From contig NZ_BBQZ01000002.1 of NCBI RefSeq assembly GCF_000974805.1, positions 437,510 to 501,509 of the forward strand: a stretch of DNA of 64,000 bases, given 5' to 3'. This document shows, piece after piece, positions 39,589-48,698 of this stretch. Below the pieces are notes generated by a model that ran no database searches, was not told the origin of the DNA, and was given only the letters and a program-made list of their open reading frames with translations. How positions within the stretch are numbered: position 1 is the first letter of the stretch; every line of letters starts with the position of its first letter. This stretch comes from Demequina salsinemoris (GTDB taxonomy: Bacteria; Actinomycetota; Actinomycetes; Actinomycetales; Demequinaceae). The translations under genes and the position numbers were made by a program.

Positions 39589-42321
39589 ATGAGCACACCG
39601 GCGGAGCGGTACGCCGCCTCACGACGCAGGAACCGGCACGGCGACCTGGTCGAGTTCGAGGAGTCGCTGTCCTTCCCGCTCGACCCGTTCCAGCGCGAGG
39701 CGTGCGAGGCGGTGGCCGAGGGACGCTCGGTCCTCGTCGCGGCCCCCACGGGCGCTGGCAAGACCCTCGTCGGCGAGTACGCGATCAGGCACGCGTACAA
39801 CCACAACCTCAAGGCCTTCTACACGACGCCCATCAAGGCCCTCTCGAACCAGAAGTACCAGGACCTTCGTGCGGTCTACGGCGACTCGGCGGTCGGCCTG
39901 CTCACCGGCGACACCTCGGTCAACCCCGATGCCGACATCGTCGTCATGACCACCGAGGTGGTCCGCAACATGATCTACGCGGGCTCCTCGACGCTCGACA
40001 GGCTCGGCGTCGTCGTCCTCGACGAGGTCCACTACCTCGCTGACCGCTTCCGCGGCTCCGTCTGGGAGGAGGTCATCATCCACCTGGACCAGATGACCTC
40101 GGTGATCGCCCTGTCCGCGACCGTGTCCAACGCCGAGGAGTTCGGCGCCTGGCTGTCCGAGGTCCGCGGCGACACCAAGGTCGTGGTGAGCGAGCATCGT
40201 CCCGTTCCCCTGTGGCCCCACGTGCTGATCCGCGAGGGCATGTTCGACCTCTACGCGCCGGGCGTCAACGCCCAGGAGCCCGGGCCGAACCCGCGGATCA
40301 ACCCCGAGGTCGAGGCGATCCTGCGGCGCCACGCGCAGTCCGAGGGGCCGCGCGGCAAGCATGTCGTCGGCGGACGGCGGGGGAGGGCCCGGCGCAGCCC
40401 GCCGCGCTTCGCCGTCGTCGACCAGCTCGACCGCCAGGGACTGCTGCCCGCGATCGTCTTCGTGTTCTCCCGCGCGGGCTGCGAGGACGCGGTGGACCAG
40501 GTGCGCGCGTCGGGCCTCACGCTCACGACCGACGACGAGCGGCGCGAGATCGCGGCCCTCATCGAGGAGCGCGTCGGGGGAGTGCCCTCCGAGGACCTCG
40601 GCGCGCTCGGGTTCCTCCACTGGCGCGACCACCTCGAGGCCGGCATCGCCGCGCACCACGCCGGGATGATCCCGCTGTTCAAGGAGATCGTCGAGGAGCT
40701 GTTCAGGCGGGGGCTCATCAAGGTCGTCTACGCGACCGAGACGCTCGCGCTCGGCATCAACATGCCCGCGCGCTCCGTCGTGCTCGAGAAGCTCGTCAAG
40801 TGGGACGGCCAGGGGCACAAGGACCTCACCGCGGGCGAGTACACGCAGTTGACGGGTCGCGCGGGACGGCGCGGCATCGACGTCGAGGGTCACGCGGTCG
40901 TCGTCGAGCACCCCGGGCTGGACGTGCGTCAGCTGGGCTCGCTCGCGTCGCGGCGCACGTACCCGCTCATGAGCTCGTTCCAGCCGTCGTACAACATGGC
41001 GGTCAACCTCGTGCACACGGTCGGCGCCGAGCGGGCACGCGAGGTGCTCGAGATGTCGTTCGCGCAGTTCCAGGCCGACCAGTCGGTCGTCGGCAAGGCA
41101 CGTCGCGCCCAGGAGCTCGAACGCACGCTCGAGGGCTACGGCGAGGCCGTCGAGTGCGACCGCGGCGACTTCATGGAGTACGCCAGGCTGCGCCACGACC
41201 TGAACCGGCTTCAGAAGGGGCAGTCCAAGGCCGTCCAGCGCAAGAAGCGCGAGGCCACCGCGGAGACGCTCGCAGGGCTGTCGCGCGGAGACGTCGTGCG
41301 CATCGGCGGAGGCAGGCGCGCGGGCGTGGCCGTCGTCGTCGTGCCCGACGACCGGCTCGAGCAGCCCCGGCCCGTCGTGATCACCGATGAGGGCCGTCAG
41401 TTCCGCCTCGCGATCAACGAGCTGCACCACGGTCTCGACGTCGTCGGCGCGGTCAAGGTCCCGCGTCGGTTCGACCACCGCGACGCGCGCCAGCGCCGCG
41501 AGCTCGGCCAGGTGGTCGCGCAGGCGAAGGGCACGTTCGAGGCTCCCTCGCGCCGCGGCCAGTCCGCCGCCCCGCACACGCCCGACGCCGAGATCACCCG
41601 TCTGCGCCAGCGCATGCAGGGCCACCCGTGCCACGCGTGCCCCGAGCGCGAGGATCACGCGCGGTGGGCCGAGCGCTACTTCAGGACGATGCGGGACAAG
41701 GATCGCGTCGTCGGCGAGATCCAGCGGGCCACCGGATCGATCGCGCGCGTGTTCGACCGCCGCTGCGACGTGCTCGCCTCGCTCGGCTACCTCGTGCGCG
41801 ACACCGCCGAGTGGGAGGTCACGCCCGAGGGCGAGATGATGCGGCGCCTGTACTCGGAGAACGACCTCGTCATCGCCGAGTGCCTGCGCACCGGCGCGTG
41901 GAACGAGCTCCAGGCGCCCGCGCTCGCCGCGGCCGCGTCGACGCTCATCTACAACGCGCGCCGTGAGGACGAGCTGCGCACGCCCCGCATCCCCGGAGGG
42001 CAGCACGGTGCGCTCGGTCGCGCGCTCCAGGAGACCGTACGGGTCTGGTCGCGCGTGTCGGACCTTCAGGAGGAGCACCGCCTCGGCGAGCTGCCGGCGC
42101 CCGCGTGGGGCATCGTCGGCCCGATCCACGGCTGGGCCCAGGGCAAGTCGCTCGACACGGTGCTCGCCGGCTCCGACATCGCGCCCGGCGACATGGTCAG
42201 GTGGTGCAAGCAGGTGATCGACGCGCTCGACCAGATCGCCGACGTCGCGCCCACCGAGACGCTCCGCACCCGCGCTCGCTCGGCCATCACCGCGATGCGG
42301 CGAGGCGTCGTCGCGTACTGA
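39589..42321 (+). CDS. helY: Ski2-like DEAD/DEAH-box RNA helicase HelY
   Basis: HelY belongs to the Ski2/Mtr4 family. The 910-residue protein has DPFQREACEAV (Q-like), Walker A AAPTGAGKTLVGEYA at about 55-69, the motif VVVLDEVHYLADRFRGSVWEE, SAT in IALSATVSNAEE, and QLTGRAGRRGID as motif VI. A long C-terminal extension from about residue 500 includes a Cys-x2-Cys pair (CHACPERED). It follows the tat genes as in Mycobacterium (Rv2092c-Rv2094c). Its exact RNA substrates are unknown. Confidence 0.93.
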   Translation: MSTPAERYAASRRRNRHGDLVEFEESLSFPLDPFQREACEAVAEGRSVLVAAPTGAGKTLVGEYAIRHAYNHNLKAFYTTPIKALSNQKYQDLRAVYGDSAVGLLTGDTSVNPDADIVVMTTEVVRNMIYAGSSTLDRLGVVVLDEVHYLADRFRGSVWEEVIIHLDQMTSVIALSATVSNAEEFGAWLSEVRGDTKVVVSEHRPVPLWPHVLIREGMFDLYAPGVNAQEPGPNPRINPEVEAILRRHAQSEGPRGKHVVGGRRGRARRSPPRFAVVDQLDRQGLLPAIVFVFSRAGCEDAVDQVRASGLTLTTDDERREIAALIEERVGGVPSEDLGALGFLHWRDHLEAGIAAHHAGMIPLFKEIVEELFRRGLIKVVYATETLALGINMPARSVVLEKLVKWDGQGHKDLTAGEYTQLTGRAGRRGIDVEGHAVVVEHPGLDVRQLGSLASRRTYPLMSSFQPSYNMAVNLVHTVGAERAREVLEMSFAQFQADQSVVGKARRAQELERTLEGYGEAVECDRGDFMEYARLRHDLNRLQKGQSKAVQRKKREATAETLAGLSRGDVVRIGGGRRAGVAVVVVPDDRLEQPRPVVITDEGRQFRLAINELHHGLDVVGAVKVPRRFDHRDARQRRELGQVVAQAKGTFEAPSRRGQSAAPHTPDAEITRLRQRMQGHPCHACPEREDHARWAERYFRTMRDKDRVVGEIQRATGSIARVFDRRCDVLASLGYLVRDTAEWEVTPEGEMMRRLYSENDLVIAECLRTGAWNELQAPALAAAASTLIYNARREDELRTPRIPGGQHGALGRALQETVRVWSRVSDLQEEHRLGELPAPAWGIVGPIHGWAQGKSLDTVLAGSDIAPGDMVRWCKQVIDALDQIADVAPTETLRTRARSAITAMRRGVVAY

Positions 42322-42410
42322 CGTGGCGACGCTCCATTGCGTCCTGACCCGGCGGCACTCCGTCGCGTCCTGGCGCGGCGAGGCGTGCATGCGGGCCTCC
42401 CGCGCGCGCA

Positions 42411-42416
42411 TAGGCT
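42411..42416 (+). promoter_or_regulatory. -10 element of lnt, probable leaderless transcript
   Basis: TAGGCT ends 6 nt before the GTG of lnt, and no Shine-Dalgarno is seen in the 101 bp gap after helY. Confidence 0.45.
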
Positions 42417-42422
42417 GTCCGC

Positions 42423-43961
42423 GTGAGAACGCAGTGGAACATCCTCGTCTCTGTTGCGTCCGGCCTGGCGATGGCCGCCGCGTTCCCGGACCTGGGCTGG
42501 TGGCCGCTCGCGTTCGTGTCGATCGGCGGGCTGTGGTGGGCCCTGCGCGACGTCGGTGCGTGGGGCGGGCTCGGACTCGGCTGGCTCTACGGCATCGCCT
42601 TCTTCGCGCCACACGTCTGGTGGGCCTACGTCGCCACCGAGGTGATCCCCTGGGCCGCGCTCTCGATCGCCGAGGGGCTCGCGTGGGGGCTGCTCGGCGC
42701 CGCGTGGGCGCACGTGCGGCGCAGCGGGATGCTCGGCGAGGGGCTGCTCGCCGGTCCCATCGCGTTCGGCCTGCTCTGGACCGGGTTCGAGCAGCTGCGG
42801 TCTGTGGTCCCCTGGGACGGGTTCCCGTGGGGGCGCGTCGCTTTCGCCATGGCCGATGCGCCGGTAGCGCGGCTCGCATGGCTCGGCGGGGTGCCACTGA
42901 TCGGATTCGCGGTCGCCGTGGCCGGCGCCTTCCTCGGCATCGCGGTCGAGCGCGGAGTGGGCCGCAAGGTCATCCAGGCCGCGGCCGCGCCCGTGCTGGG
43001 CATCGCGGTCGTGATGGTCGGCGGCCTCGTGCCGCTAGACACGCGCGACACCGACGGCGACCTCAACGTGGCCGTCATCCAAGGAAACGTGCCCGATCGC
43101 GGCCTCGACTCCTTCTCACAGGCGCGCGAGGTCCTGAACAACCACGGCGACGAGTCCATGGTCGCGATCGAGGTCGCCGACGTCGAGGGCTTCGACATCG
43201 ACCTCGTGATCTGGCCCGAGAACGCCGCGGACATCGACCCGCGCACGGACGATGAGTCGGCCGAGGTCGCGACGTCCGTCGCACAGGCCGCGGGCGCGCC
43301 GCTCCTGCTCGGCACGGTCGACTACTCGTCGGACGAGGGCCGCTACAACACGTCCCTGCTGTGGTCCCAGAGCGGGACCGTGCTGGACTCGTACATCAAG
43401 CAGCGGCCGGTGCCGTTCGCCGAGTACATCCCGATGCGTGACTTCGCGCGCCTGTTCTCGGCCGACGTGGACCGCGTGAGCGTCGACATGCTCCCGGGAA
43501 CGGAGCCCGCGACCATGCAGTTCGCCGTCCCGTCGCTCGACAGGGTGGTCACGCTCGGCACCGTCATCTGCTTCGAGGTCGCGGTGGACGACGTGGTGCG
43601 CGAGGCGATCGCGGACGGCGGGGAGCTGCTCGTCGTCCAGACGAACAACGCGACGTTCGGCCACACCGCGGAGAGCACCCAGCAGCTCCAGATGTCGCGG
43701 ATCAAGGCGATCGAGACCGGCCGCTACACGATCCAGGACTCCACGGTCGGCGTGTCGGCGATCATCGCCCCCGACGGCAAGGTGCTCCAGGAGACGGACC
43801 TCTTCACGGCCGAGCACATGCTCGACTCGGTAGGGCTGCGCACGGAGATCACGCCTGCGGTGCGGTTCGGCGGGTGGATAGCATGGGGGGTCCTGATCGG
43901 CGCCGGGGCGCTCACGGCGAGCGCGGTGTCGCGCAGGCTGAGGGAGAGGTACGAATGGTGA
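42423..43961 (+). CDS. lnt: apolipoprotein N-acyltransferase
   Basis: Lnt acylates the N-terminal Cys of lipoproteins. The 512-residue protein has about six N-terminal membrane segments (residues 5-205), a nitrilase domain (about 215-480) and a final membrane segment at about 485-505. Catalytic residues are in place: Glu in [10 protein letters not shown], Lys in [14 protein letters not shown] and Cys in [12 protein letters not shown]. It starts with GTG at 42423. In mycobacteria Lnt and Ppm are fused or interact; here ppm overlaps the lnt stop by 7 bp. Confidence 0.93.
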   Translation: MRTQWNILVSVASGLAMAAAFPDLGWWPLAFVSIGGLWWALRDVGAWGGLGLGWLYGIAFFAPHVWWAYVATEVIPWAALSIAEGLAWGLLGAAWAHVRRSGMLGEGLLAGPIAFGLLWTGFEQLRSVVPWDGFPWGRVAFAMADAPVARLAWLGGVPLIGFAVAVAGAFLGIAVERGVGRKVIQAAAAPVLGIAVVMVGGLVPLDTRDTDGDLNVAVIQGNVPDRGLDSFSQAREVLNNHGDESMVAIEVADVEGFDIDLVIWPENAADIDPRTDDESAEVATSVAQAAGAPLLLGTVDYSSDEGRYNTSLLWSQSGTVLDSYIKQRPVPFAEYIPMRDFARLFSADVDRVSVDMLPGTEPATMQFAVPSLDRVVTLGTVICFEVAVDDVVREAIADGGELLVVQTNNATFGHTAESTQQLQMSRIKAIETGRYTIQDSTVGVSAIIAPDGKVLQETDLFTAEHMLDSVGLRTEITPAVRFGGWIAWGVLIGAGALTASAVSRRLRERYEW

Positions 43962-44710
43962 GGACGCTCGTCATCATCCCCACCTACAACGAGCGTGAGT
44001 CGCTGCCCGCGCAGGTGGAGGGCGTGCGCGAGCACGCGCCGGACGTCGACATCCTCGTCGTCGACGACGCGTCCCCGGACGGCACGGGGGAGTGGGCGGC
44101 CTCCGTCGCCGCGGTCGACCCGCGGCTGCACGTGCTGCACCGGCCCGGCAAACAGGGTCTCGGCGTCGCGTATCGCGCGGGCTTCGCGTGGGGGCTTGAG
44201 CGCGGCTACGACGTGCTCGTGGAGATGGACGCCGACGGCTCGCACCAGGCCGGCGATCTGCCGCGCCTCCTGGCCCGCACCCCTGACGCGGATCTCGTGA
44301 TCGGCTCACGGTGGGTGCCGGGCGGTTCGGTGAGGAACTGGCCCAAGCGGCGAGAGCTGCTGTCGACCGGCGCCAACACGTACGTGCGGCTCGCGCTCGG
44401 CATCCACGTCCGGGACGCGACCGCCGGCTTCCGTGCCTACAGCGCCGACATCCTGCGTCGCCTCCACCTCGACACGGTCGAGTCGCAGGGCTACTGCTTC
44501 CAGATCGACATGTGCTGGCACGTGCTCCAGGCCGGAGGCACGGTGCTCGAGGTCCCGATCGAGTTCGTCGAGCGGGCCCAGGGCACGTCCAAGATGAGCG
44601 GCGCGATCATCCGCGAGGCGCTCCTCAAGACCACCGCGTGGGGCTTCACGCGGCGTTGGCGCCAGGTGTCCGGCGCCGAGCGGCGGGAGCGGAAGGCCCT
44701 CGGGGGCTGA
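43955..44710 (+). CDS. polyprenol-phosphate mannosyltransferase (DPM1-like)
   Basis: This family 2 enzyme transfers mannose from GDP-mannose to polyprenol phosphate, feeding GT-C mannosyltransferases. The 251-residue protein has [35 protein letters not shown], the DxD in [10 protein letters not shown] and [15 protein letters not shown] near the C-terminus, the DPM1/Ppm signature. It lacks membrane segments, so it may dock to Lnt. It starts at ATG 43955, overlapping lnt. The following DUF222 gene separates it from rbpA, its usual neighbour. Confidence 0.93.
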   Translation: MVRTLVIIPTYNERESLPAQVEGVREHAPDVDILVVDDASPDGTGEWAASVAAVDPRLHVLHRPGKQGLGVAYRAGFAWGLERGYDVLVEMDADGSHQAGDLPRLLARTPDADLVIGSRWVPGGSVRNWPKRRELLSTGANTYVRLALGIHVRDATAGFRAYSADILRRLHLDTVESQGYCFQIDMCWHVLQAGGTVLEVPIEFVERAQGTSKMSGAIIREALLKTTAWGFTRRWRQVSGAERRERKALGG

Positions 44711-44814
44711 GCTCCCGCAGGCTCCTGACGGGCGCTGACGTCGCGCAGACCCTGCCTCCCCAGGCCGCGCGCGTGCGCGGGTCACCCCAGTCGCCATCCC
44801 GTTTGTCCTATTTG

Positions 44815-44828
44815 TCACACCCCTGTGA
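44815..44828 (+). promoter_or_regulatory. small inverted repeat upstream of the DUF222/HNH gene
   Basis: TCACA, four C, TGTGA form a perfect 5 bp dyad just before the start, in an otherwise featureless 130 bp gap after the ppm gene. It could be an operator or part of a promoter; no -35/-10 pair is convincing. Confidence 0.25.
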
Positions 44829-44840
44829 TGGACTGTGCGA

Positions 44841-46430
44841 ATGAGTTCAGACGACGAGATGGGCGCGGCGTTCGCCCAGGTGCGGGCGGGGTTGGCTGCC
44901 TTGCGTGTGCTCGTCGATGGGGTGGAGTCGTGGTCGCAGCGGGAGCTGTTGGTGCGGCAGGAGCAGTTGTGGGCGGTGCGGCGCGAGCTCGATGTCGAGT
45001 CTTCGCGGCTGGTGGCTGAGACGTTCCGTCGTTCCGATGTCGATGAGGGTGTGGGGTTTGCTCGTGGGCAGGGGTTCGGGTCGGCGGAGGGGTTCGTCGC
45101 GTCGATGTCTGGCGGGTCGACGGCCGAGGCTGGCCGGCAGGCTCGGGTGGGCAAGGTCATGGACGATGCGGAGCGGGCCAGGCGTGCCGAGGAGGCTCGG
45201 GCTCGGGCCGAGGAGGCGGCGGCGCGGGCGCGGGCGCAGGGGGACGACGAAGGTGGCGCCGGGCCTGGGGCCTCGGGTGAGGCGTGTGGTGGCGATGAGG
45301 CGGACATGCCTGACGGGCCGGTGTTTCCTGTGCTGGCCGAGGCTTTGCGTCGGATGGAGCTGTCGGTCGAGGCGGGAGATGTGATCGGTCGGGCGTTGGT
45401 GCGTGTCGCCGAGGTTCTTGACGACGAGGAGTTGGCGGTCTTCGAGCGTGATGCGGTGGCGAAGGCGAAGGGTCTGCCGTTGGTGCAGGTGAGGCGGATG
45501 GTCGCGGCCGCCGAGGCCCGTGTGAAGCCCGACGAGCTCAAGAGGCGAGAGGATCGTGCGCGTGAGCAGCGGTCCGCGACGCTGACGGCCAAGCCTGACG
45601 GGTCGTGGAGGCTGACTGCGGTGCTCGATCCCGCGTCCGCCGCTCCGATCAAGGCGTTCCTGGACGGCTACGTGCGCTCCGGCTTCCACCAGCAGCGCGA
45701 CAAGAGCTCGCAGGGCGCGGGTGCGGGCGGTGACGCGGACGGGCTAGGAGCGGACGGCACCGGTGCGGGTGGGAGCGTCCTGGATTGGGGGCTCGCCGGC
45801 GGGGCGGGCTCTGATGGTTTCGAGGGCGGAAGTGGTTTCGAGCGGCACGAGGGTTTCGAGCGGAGCAGCGCGGCGCAGATGCGTGCCGATGCGCTCGTCG
45901 CCCTGGCCCGTCATGGTGCGGGCTGCGAGGCCTCTCATACGGGCGTGAAGACCACCGTCGTGGTGCGCATGACCCTTGCAGATCTTCAGGCGGGTGAGGG
46001 CGTTGCGGACGTCGACGGCATGGACACTCCCGTGTCTGTCGCGACGGCGCGTCAGCTCGCCGCGGATGCTGAGGTGATCCCCGCCGTGCTCGGAGGCGCC
46101 GGCGAGGTCCTCGACTGGGGACGCAAGCGACGGCTCTTCACGCGGGCACAGGCGATGTACCTGGTAGAACGTGACGGCGGCTGCGCGAAGTGTCATGCCC
46201 CGCCCGACTGGTGCGAGACCCACCACATCCGCTGGTGGGACCGCGACTCAGGCCCGACCGACGTCGCCAACGGCGTGCTGTTGTGCACGTCCTGTCACCA
46301 CGACGTGCACCGCGACGGCTGGGGCATCGAGATCCGTGAACACCAGGTCTGGCTCATCCCACCGCGACACGTCGACGCCACCCGCACACCCCGACTCGGA
46401 GGCCGGGCAGCACTGGACCTCGCAGCATGA
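44841..46430 (+). CDS. DUF222/HNH endonuclease-like protein (13E12 repeat family)
   Basis: This 529-residue protein has an N-terminal DUF222 helical region (about 1-320) and a C-terminal HNH domain with Cys pairs and His: CAKCHAPPDWCETHHIRWW and LLCTSCHHDVH. A Gly/Ala/Phe-Glu low-complexity region at about 295-345 lies between. Members are frequently multicopy in actinobacteria (13E12 family), and may act as nucleases; function is untested here. ATG 44841 is chosen over GTG 44835. The third codon positions use G more than C compared with neighbours, suggesting foreign origin. Confidence 0.85.
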   Translation: MSSDDEMGAAFAQVRAGLAALRVLVDGVESWSQRELLVRQEQLWAVRRELDVESSRLVAETFRRSDVDEGVGFARGQGFGSAEGFVASMSGGSTAEAGRQARVGKVMDDAERARRAEEARARAEEAAARARAQGDDEGGAGPGASGEACGGDEADMPDGPVFPVLAEALRRMELSVEAGDVIGRALVRVAEVLDDEELAVFERDAVAKAKGLPLVQVRRMVAAAEARVKPDELKRREDRAREQRSATLTAKPDGSWRLTAVLDPASAAPIKAFLDGYVRSGFHQQRDKSSQGAGAGGDADGLGADGTGAGGSVLDWGLAGGAGSDGFEGGSGFERHEGFERSSAAQMRADALVALARHGAGCEASHTGVKTTVVVRMTLADLQAGEGVADVDGMDTPVSVATARQLAADAEVIPAVLGGAGEVLDWGRKRRLFTRAQAMYLVERDGGCAKCHAPPDWCETHHIRWWDRDSGPTDVANGVLLCTSCHHDVHRDGWGIEIREHQVWLIPPRHVDATRTPRLGGRAALDLAA

Positions 46431-46472
46431 CGTCGTCTCGGTCGTCGACCCCGAGGATCTCTCGCGCATGCA

Positions 46473-46509
46473 ACGAGCGGCGCCCACCGCGAGGGTGGAC
46501 GCCGCTCGT
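46473..46509. terminator. bidirectional terminator between convergent HNH gene and rbpA
   Basis: A 16 bp stem (ACGAGCGGCGCCCACC against GGTGGACGCCGCTCGT, one mismatch) with a 5 nt loop sits between the two convergent genes. There is no long U tract. Symmetry lets it act in both directions. Confidence 0.75.
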
Positions 46510-46527
46510 GCGTCGTTCAGTCTCCGC

Positions 46528-46863
46528 TCAGGAGGCCCGCATGCTGCGCAGGTACTCGAGCCGCTCCTCGAGGAGCTCCTCAAGCTCGGGGATGGTGCGG
46601 CGCTCCAGGAGCATGTCCCAGTGGGTGCGCGCCGTCTTCTCCTCCTTGGCCTCGGGCTGCTCGCCGTCCCGCAGCAGCGCGAGAGAGCCGCAGTGGCACT
46701 CCCACGAGAGCGGCACGTCGGCCTCCACGGAGAAGGGGAACATGAGGACGTGCCCGTTGGGGCAGTCGTAGTGGACCTCGCGGCGGGCCGCGAGCTCGGC
46801 GTTCTCGATGGACTCGAGCGACTGGGTTCCCAGCCGCATTCCTCGTAGTGCGCGATCGGCCAT
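46528..46863 (-). CDS. rbpA: RNA polymerase-binding protein RbpA
   Basis: RbpA stabilises the RNA polymerase-sigma open complex in Actinobacteria. The 111-residue protein has MADRALRGMRLGTQSLE (N-terminal tail), the zinc/core region HYDCPNGHVLMFPFSVEADV with CHCGSLALL, and the basic-acidic C-terminal helix KTARTHWDMLLERRTIPELEELL (sigma-interacting). It starts at ATG 46863 behind GGAGAGGGAGG. A sigma-R-type promoter lies upstream. ppm-rbpA adjacency is conserved in mycobacteria; here a DUF222/HNH gene intervenes. Confidence 0.95.
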   Translation of the reverse strand: MADRALRGMRLGTQSLESIENAELAARREVHYDCPNGHVLMFPFSVEADVPLSWECHCGSLALLRDGEQPEAKEEKTARTHWDMLLERRTIPELEELLEERLEYLRSMRAS

Positions 46864-46911
46864 GTCAGCCTCCCTCTCCAGCAGACGGGGATGGTGCCTG
46901 CTCACAGCAGC

Positions 46912-46937
46912 AACGAATGCGACGCACCTGATGTTCC
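46912..46937 (-). promoter_or_regulatory. sigma-R-type promoter of rbpA
   Basis: On the minus strand GGAAC (46937-46933), exactly 18 nt, then GTT (46914-46912). The sigma-R/SigH consensus is GGAAT or GGAAC, N18-19, GTT. rbpA is a known sigma-R target in Streptomyces (disulfide stress). The leader would be about 40 nt. Confidence 0.6.
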
Positions 46938-47018
46938 AGGCGGTGTCGCTCCGTGCCGCCACTTCCCATGGTGGCAGACGGCGCCGCCGATGGCGCGCCG
47001 AACAAGGGGCCCAACGAC

Positions 47019-47054
47019 GGGTCCCGCGGAGGGTCCCGCGGAGGGTCCCGCGGA
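47019..47054 (+). repeat. minisatellite A, 12 bp unit x3
   Basis: GGGTCCCGCGGA occurs three times without a mismatch, in the non-coding 488 bp between rbpA and the galactoside operon (46864-47351). Confidence 0.95.
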
Positions 47055-47055
47055 G

Positions 47056-47091
47056 GGGTGAACGACAGGGTGAACGACAGGGTGAACGGCA
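47056..47091 (+). repeat. minisatellite B, 12 bp unit x3
   Basis: GGGTGAACGACA occurs three times, the last with one change. It abuts array A with 1 bp between and has the same 12 bp period but an unrelated sequence. Confidence 0.95.
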
Positions 47092-47133
47092 AGGCGTCAG
47101 ATCGGCGCGCGCAGCGCCTCGTTGGTGCGGACT

Positions 47134-47181
47134 GCGCTCGGGCCTGCGCTCGGGCCTGCGCTCGGGCCTGCGCTCGGGCCT
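47134..47181 (+). repeat. minisatellite C, 12 bp unit x4
   Basis: GCGCTCGGGCCT occurs four times exactly, followed by a partial copy. It has the same 12 bp period as arrays A and B. Frames open through all three only because the period is a multiple of 3. Confidence 0.95.
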
Positions 47182-47257
47182 GCGCTCGGTGCGCACCAGC
47201 ACGCGCCGCGACCCGGGCGCGAGCGCACACTCCGCGGGCCGCATTCCGCACGGGCCT

Positions 47258-47286
47258 TTCAGAAAATGTCACACGTGTGCTATTTT
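47258..47286 (+). promoter_or_regulatory. promoter of the galactoside operon
   Basis: TTCAGA (47258-47263), 17 nt, TATTTT (47281-47286). Both boxes match consensus at four of six positions. The core lies inside the large palindrome, so binding there would block RNA polymerase. Confidence 0.4.
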
Positions 47287-47289
47287 CTG
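47260..47289 (+). promoter_or_regulatory. 30 bp palindromic operator of the galactoside operon
   Basis: Outer arms CAGAAAAT and ATTTTCTG and inner CACACGTGTG share one centre; 13 of 15 base pairs are symmetric. It overlaps the -35 and -10. A second dyad, TGTCAC-AAG-GTGACA, occupies 47288-47302 around the likely start site. The TetR gene at the end of the operon is the natural candidate to bind one or both. Confidence 0.7.
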
Positions 47290-47351
47290 TCACAAGGTGA
47301 CACCGCGGTCACCGCACGAGCGCGACGGAGCGCCAGAGAGGGAGTACGACG

Positions 47352-48698
47352 ATGATCAGCTGGAAGACGAAGCTGGCCTACGGGTGGGGGAGCCTGGGCA
47401 ACAACATCGTGTACGGGTTCGTCGCGACGTACCTGGCCGTCTACTACACGGAGGTCGTCGGCATCGCCGCAGCCTCGGCGTCGGTCCTGTTCTTCGTCGT
47501 GCGCATCGTCGACGCGATGGCCGACCCCGTCATGGGCATGATCGTCGACCGCACCCACACGCGGTGGGGTCGCTTCCGGCCCTACCTGCTCTTCGGGCCC
47601 CCGGTGCTGGCGGTGCTGACCATCGCCGCGTTCTCGATCCCGTCCCTCAACACGACCACGACGCTCGTCCTCGCGTACGTCAGCTACCTGCTGTGGGGCC
47701 TGTCCTTCACCGTGATGGACGTGCCCTACTGGTCCATGTCGGCCGCGCTGACCTCAGACACGCGGGACCGCACGTCGCTCGTCATGGTGCCGCGCACGCT
47801 GGCCAACGTCGGCTACATCGGCGTCAACATCATCACGCTGCCGCTCGTGGCGCTCTTCTCGTTCAACGGCGATCGGCAGGGCTGGCAGATCGTCGCGGTG
47901 CTCTACGCCGTGACCGCGGTCGCGCTCACCTGGATCACCTTCGCGAAGGTCAAGGAGCGCGCCGAGGCGCCCGTGTCGCACCGCTACCGCCTGCCCGAGA
48001 TGGGGCGACTGTTCGCCCAGAACAAGCCGCTGCTGCTCCTGCTGGCCGCGATGTTCCTCACCGAGGTGGCCTTCACGATGCGCAACATCATCCCGGTGTA
48101 CTACCTCACGTACAACTACGACGCCGAGGACATGGTGCCGATGCTCGTGGGAGTCTTCGCCATCACCACGCTCGCGGGCTCGCTGCTGAGCCCCGTGCTC
48201 GCCGGGCGACTGGGCAAGCGCAACGCGGTCTTCGTCGGCATCACGATCACGTCCGCCTCGTCCGTCGGCGCCTGGCTCAACGGCTACGGCTCGCTCACGC
48301 CCATCATCGGCTGGATCGCCATCACCGGGCTCGGCTACGGCATCACGAACATCTCGCTCGTCTCGATGCTCACGGACACGGTCGAGTACGGGCAGTGGAA
48401 GACGGGCCGACGCACCGAGGGTCTCGTGTTCTCGAGCAACATCTTCAAGACCAAGGTGTCGTCCGGTGTGGGCGCATCGTTCGCGCTCGCGCTGCTCGCG
48501 GCGTTCGGCTACGTGGCGAACCAGGACCAGAGCGCGGCCACGCTCGACGGTCTGCACAACACCATGACGATCATCCCCGGCATCGTCGGCGTCCTCGCCC
48601 TCGTGCCGTTGATCTGGTACCGCCTCGACGAGAAGCGCCACGCCGAGATCGTGGCCGAGCTCGAGGCACGCGAGGCCGAGCCCGAGGCGGTCGCATGA
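47352..48698 (+). CDS. GPH-family galactoside:cation symporter (MFS)
   Basis: This 448-residue transporter has about 12 membrane segments. The pattern LAYGWGSLGNNIVYGFVATYLAVYY at the start, DRTHTRWGRFRPYLLFG in the first loop and EYGQWKTGRRTEG are characteristic of the GPH (MelB/LacS-type) family, which takes up glycosides with Na or H. Substrates are probably galactosides because the next genes are alpha- and beta-galactosidases. A PTS-regulatory tail as in LacS is absent. It heads the operon, overlapping the next start by 4 bp. Confidence 0.88.
   Translation: MISWKTKLAYGWGSLGNNIVYGFVATYLAVYYTEVVGIAAASASVLFFVVRIVDAMADPVMGMIVDRTHTRWGRFRPYLLFGPPVLAVLTIAAFSIPSLNTTTTLVLAYVSYLLWGLSFTVMDVPYWSMSAALTSDTRDRTSLVMVPRTLANVGYIGVNIITLPLVALFSFNGDRQGWQIVAVLYAVTAVALTWITFAKVKERAEAPVSHRYRLPEMGRLFAQNKPLLLLLAAMFLTEVAFTMRNIIPVYYLTYNYDAEDMVPMLVGVFAITTLAGSLLSPVLAGRLGKRNAVFVGITITSASSVGAWLNGYGSLTPIIGWIAITGLGYGITNISLVSMLTDTVEYGQWKTGRRTEGLVFSSNIFKTKVSSGVGASFALALLAAFGYVANQDQSAATLDGLHNTMTIIPGIVGVLALVPLIWYRLDEKRHAEIVAELEAREAEPEAVA

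Noticed and set aside
39619-42897. A 1092-residue open frame on the minus strand opposite helY
   Set aside because: It lies antisense to a well-supported helicase gene and shows low-complexity composition only.
47019-47181. CRISPR array
   Set aside because: Units are 12 bp, head-to-tail without spacers, and there are no cas genes.
46865-47300. Open frames on both strands through the minisatellites
   Set aside because: The 12 bp periods keep every frame open. The translated repeats have no domain, and the promoter and operator of the galactoside operon lie inside the plus-strand frame.
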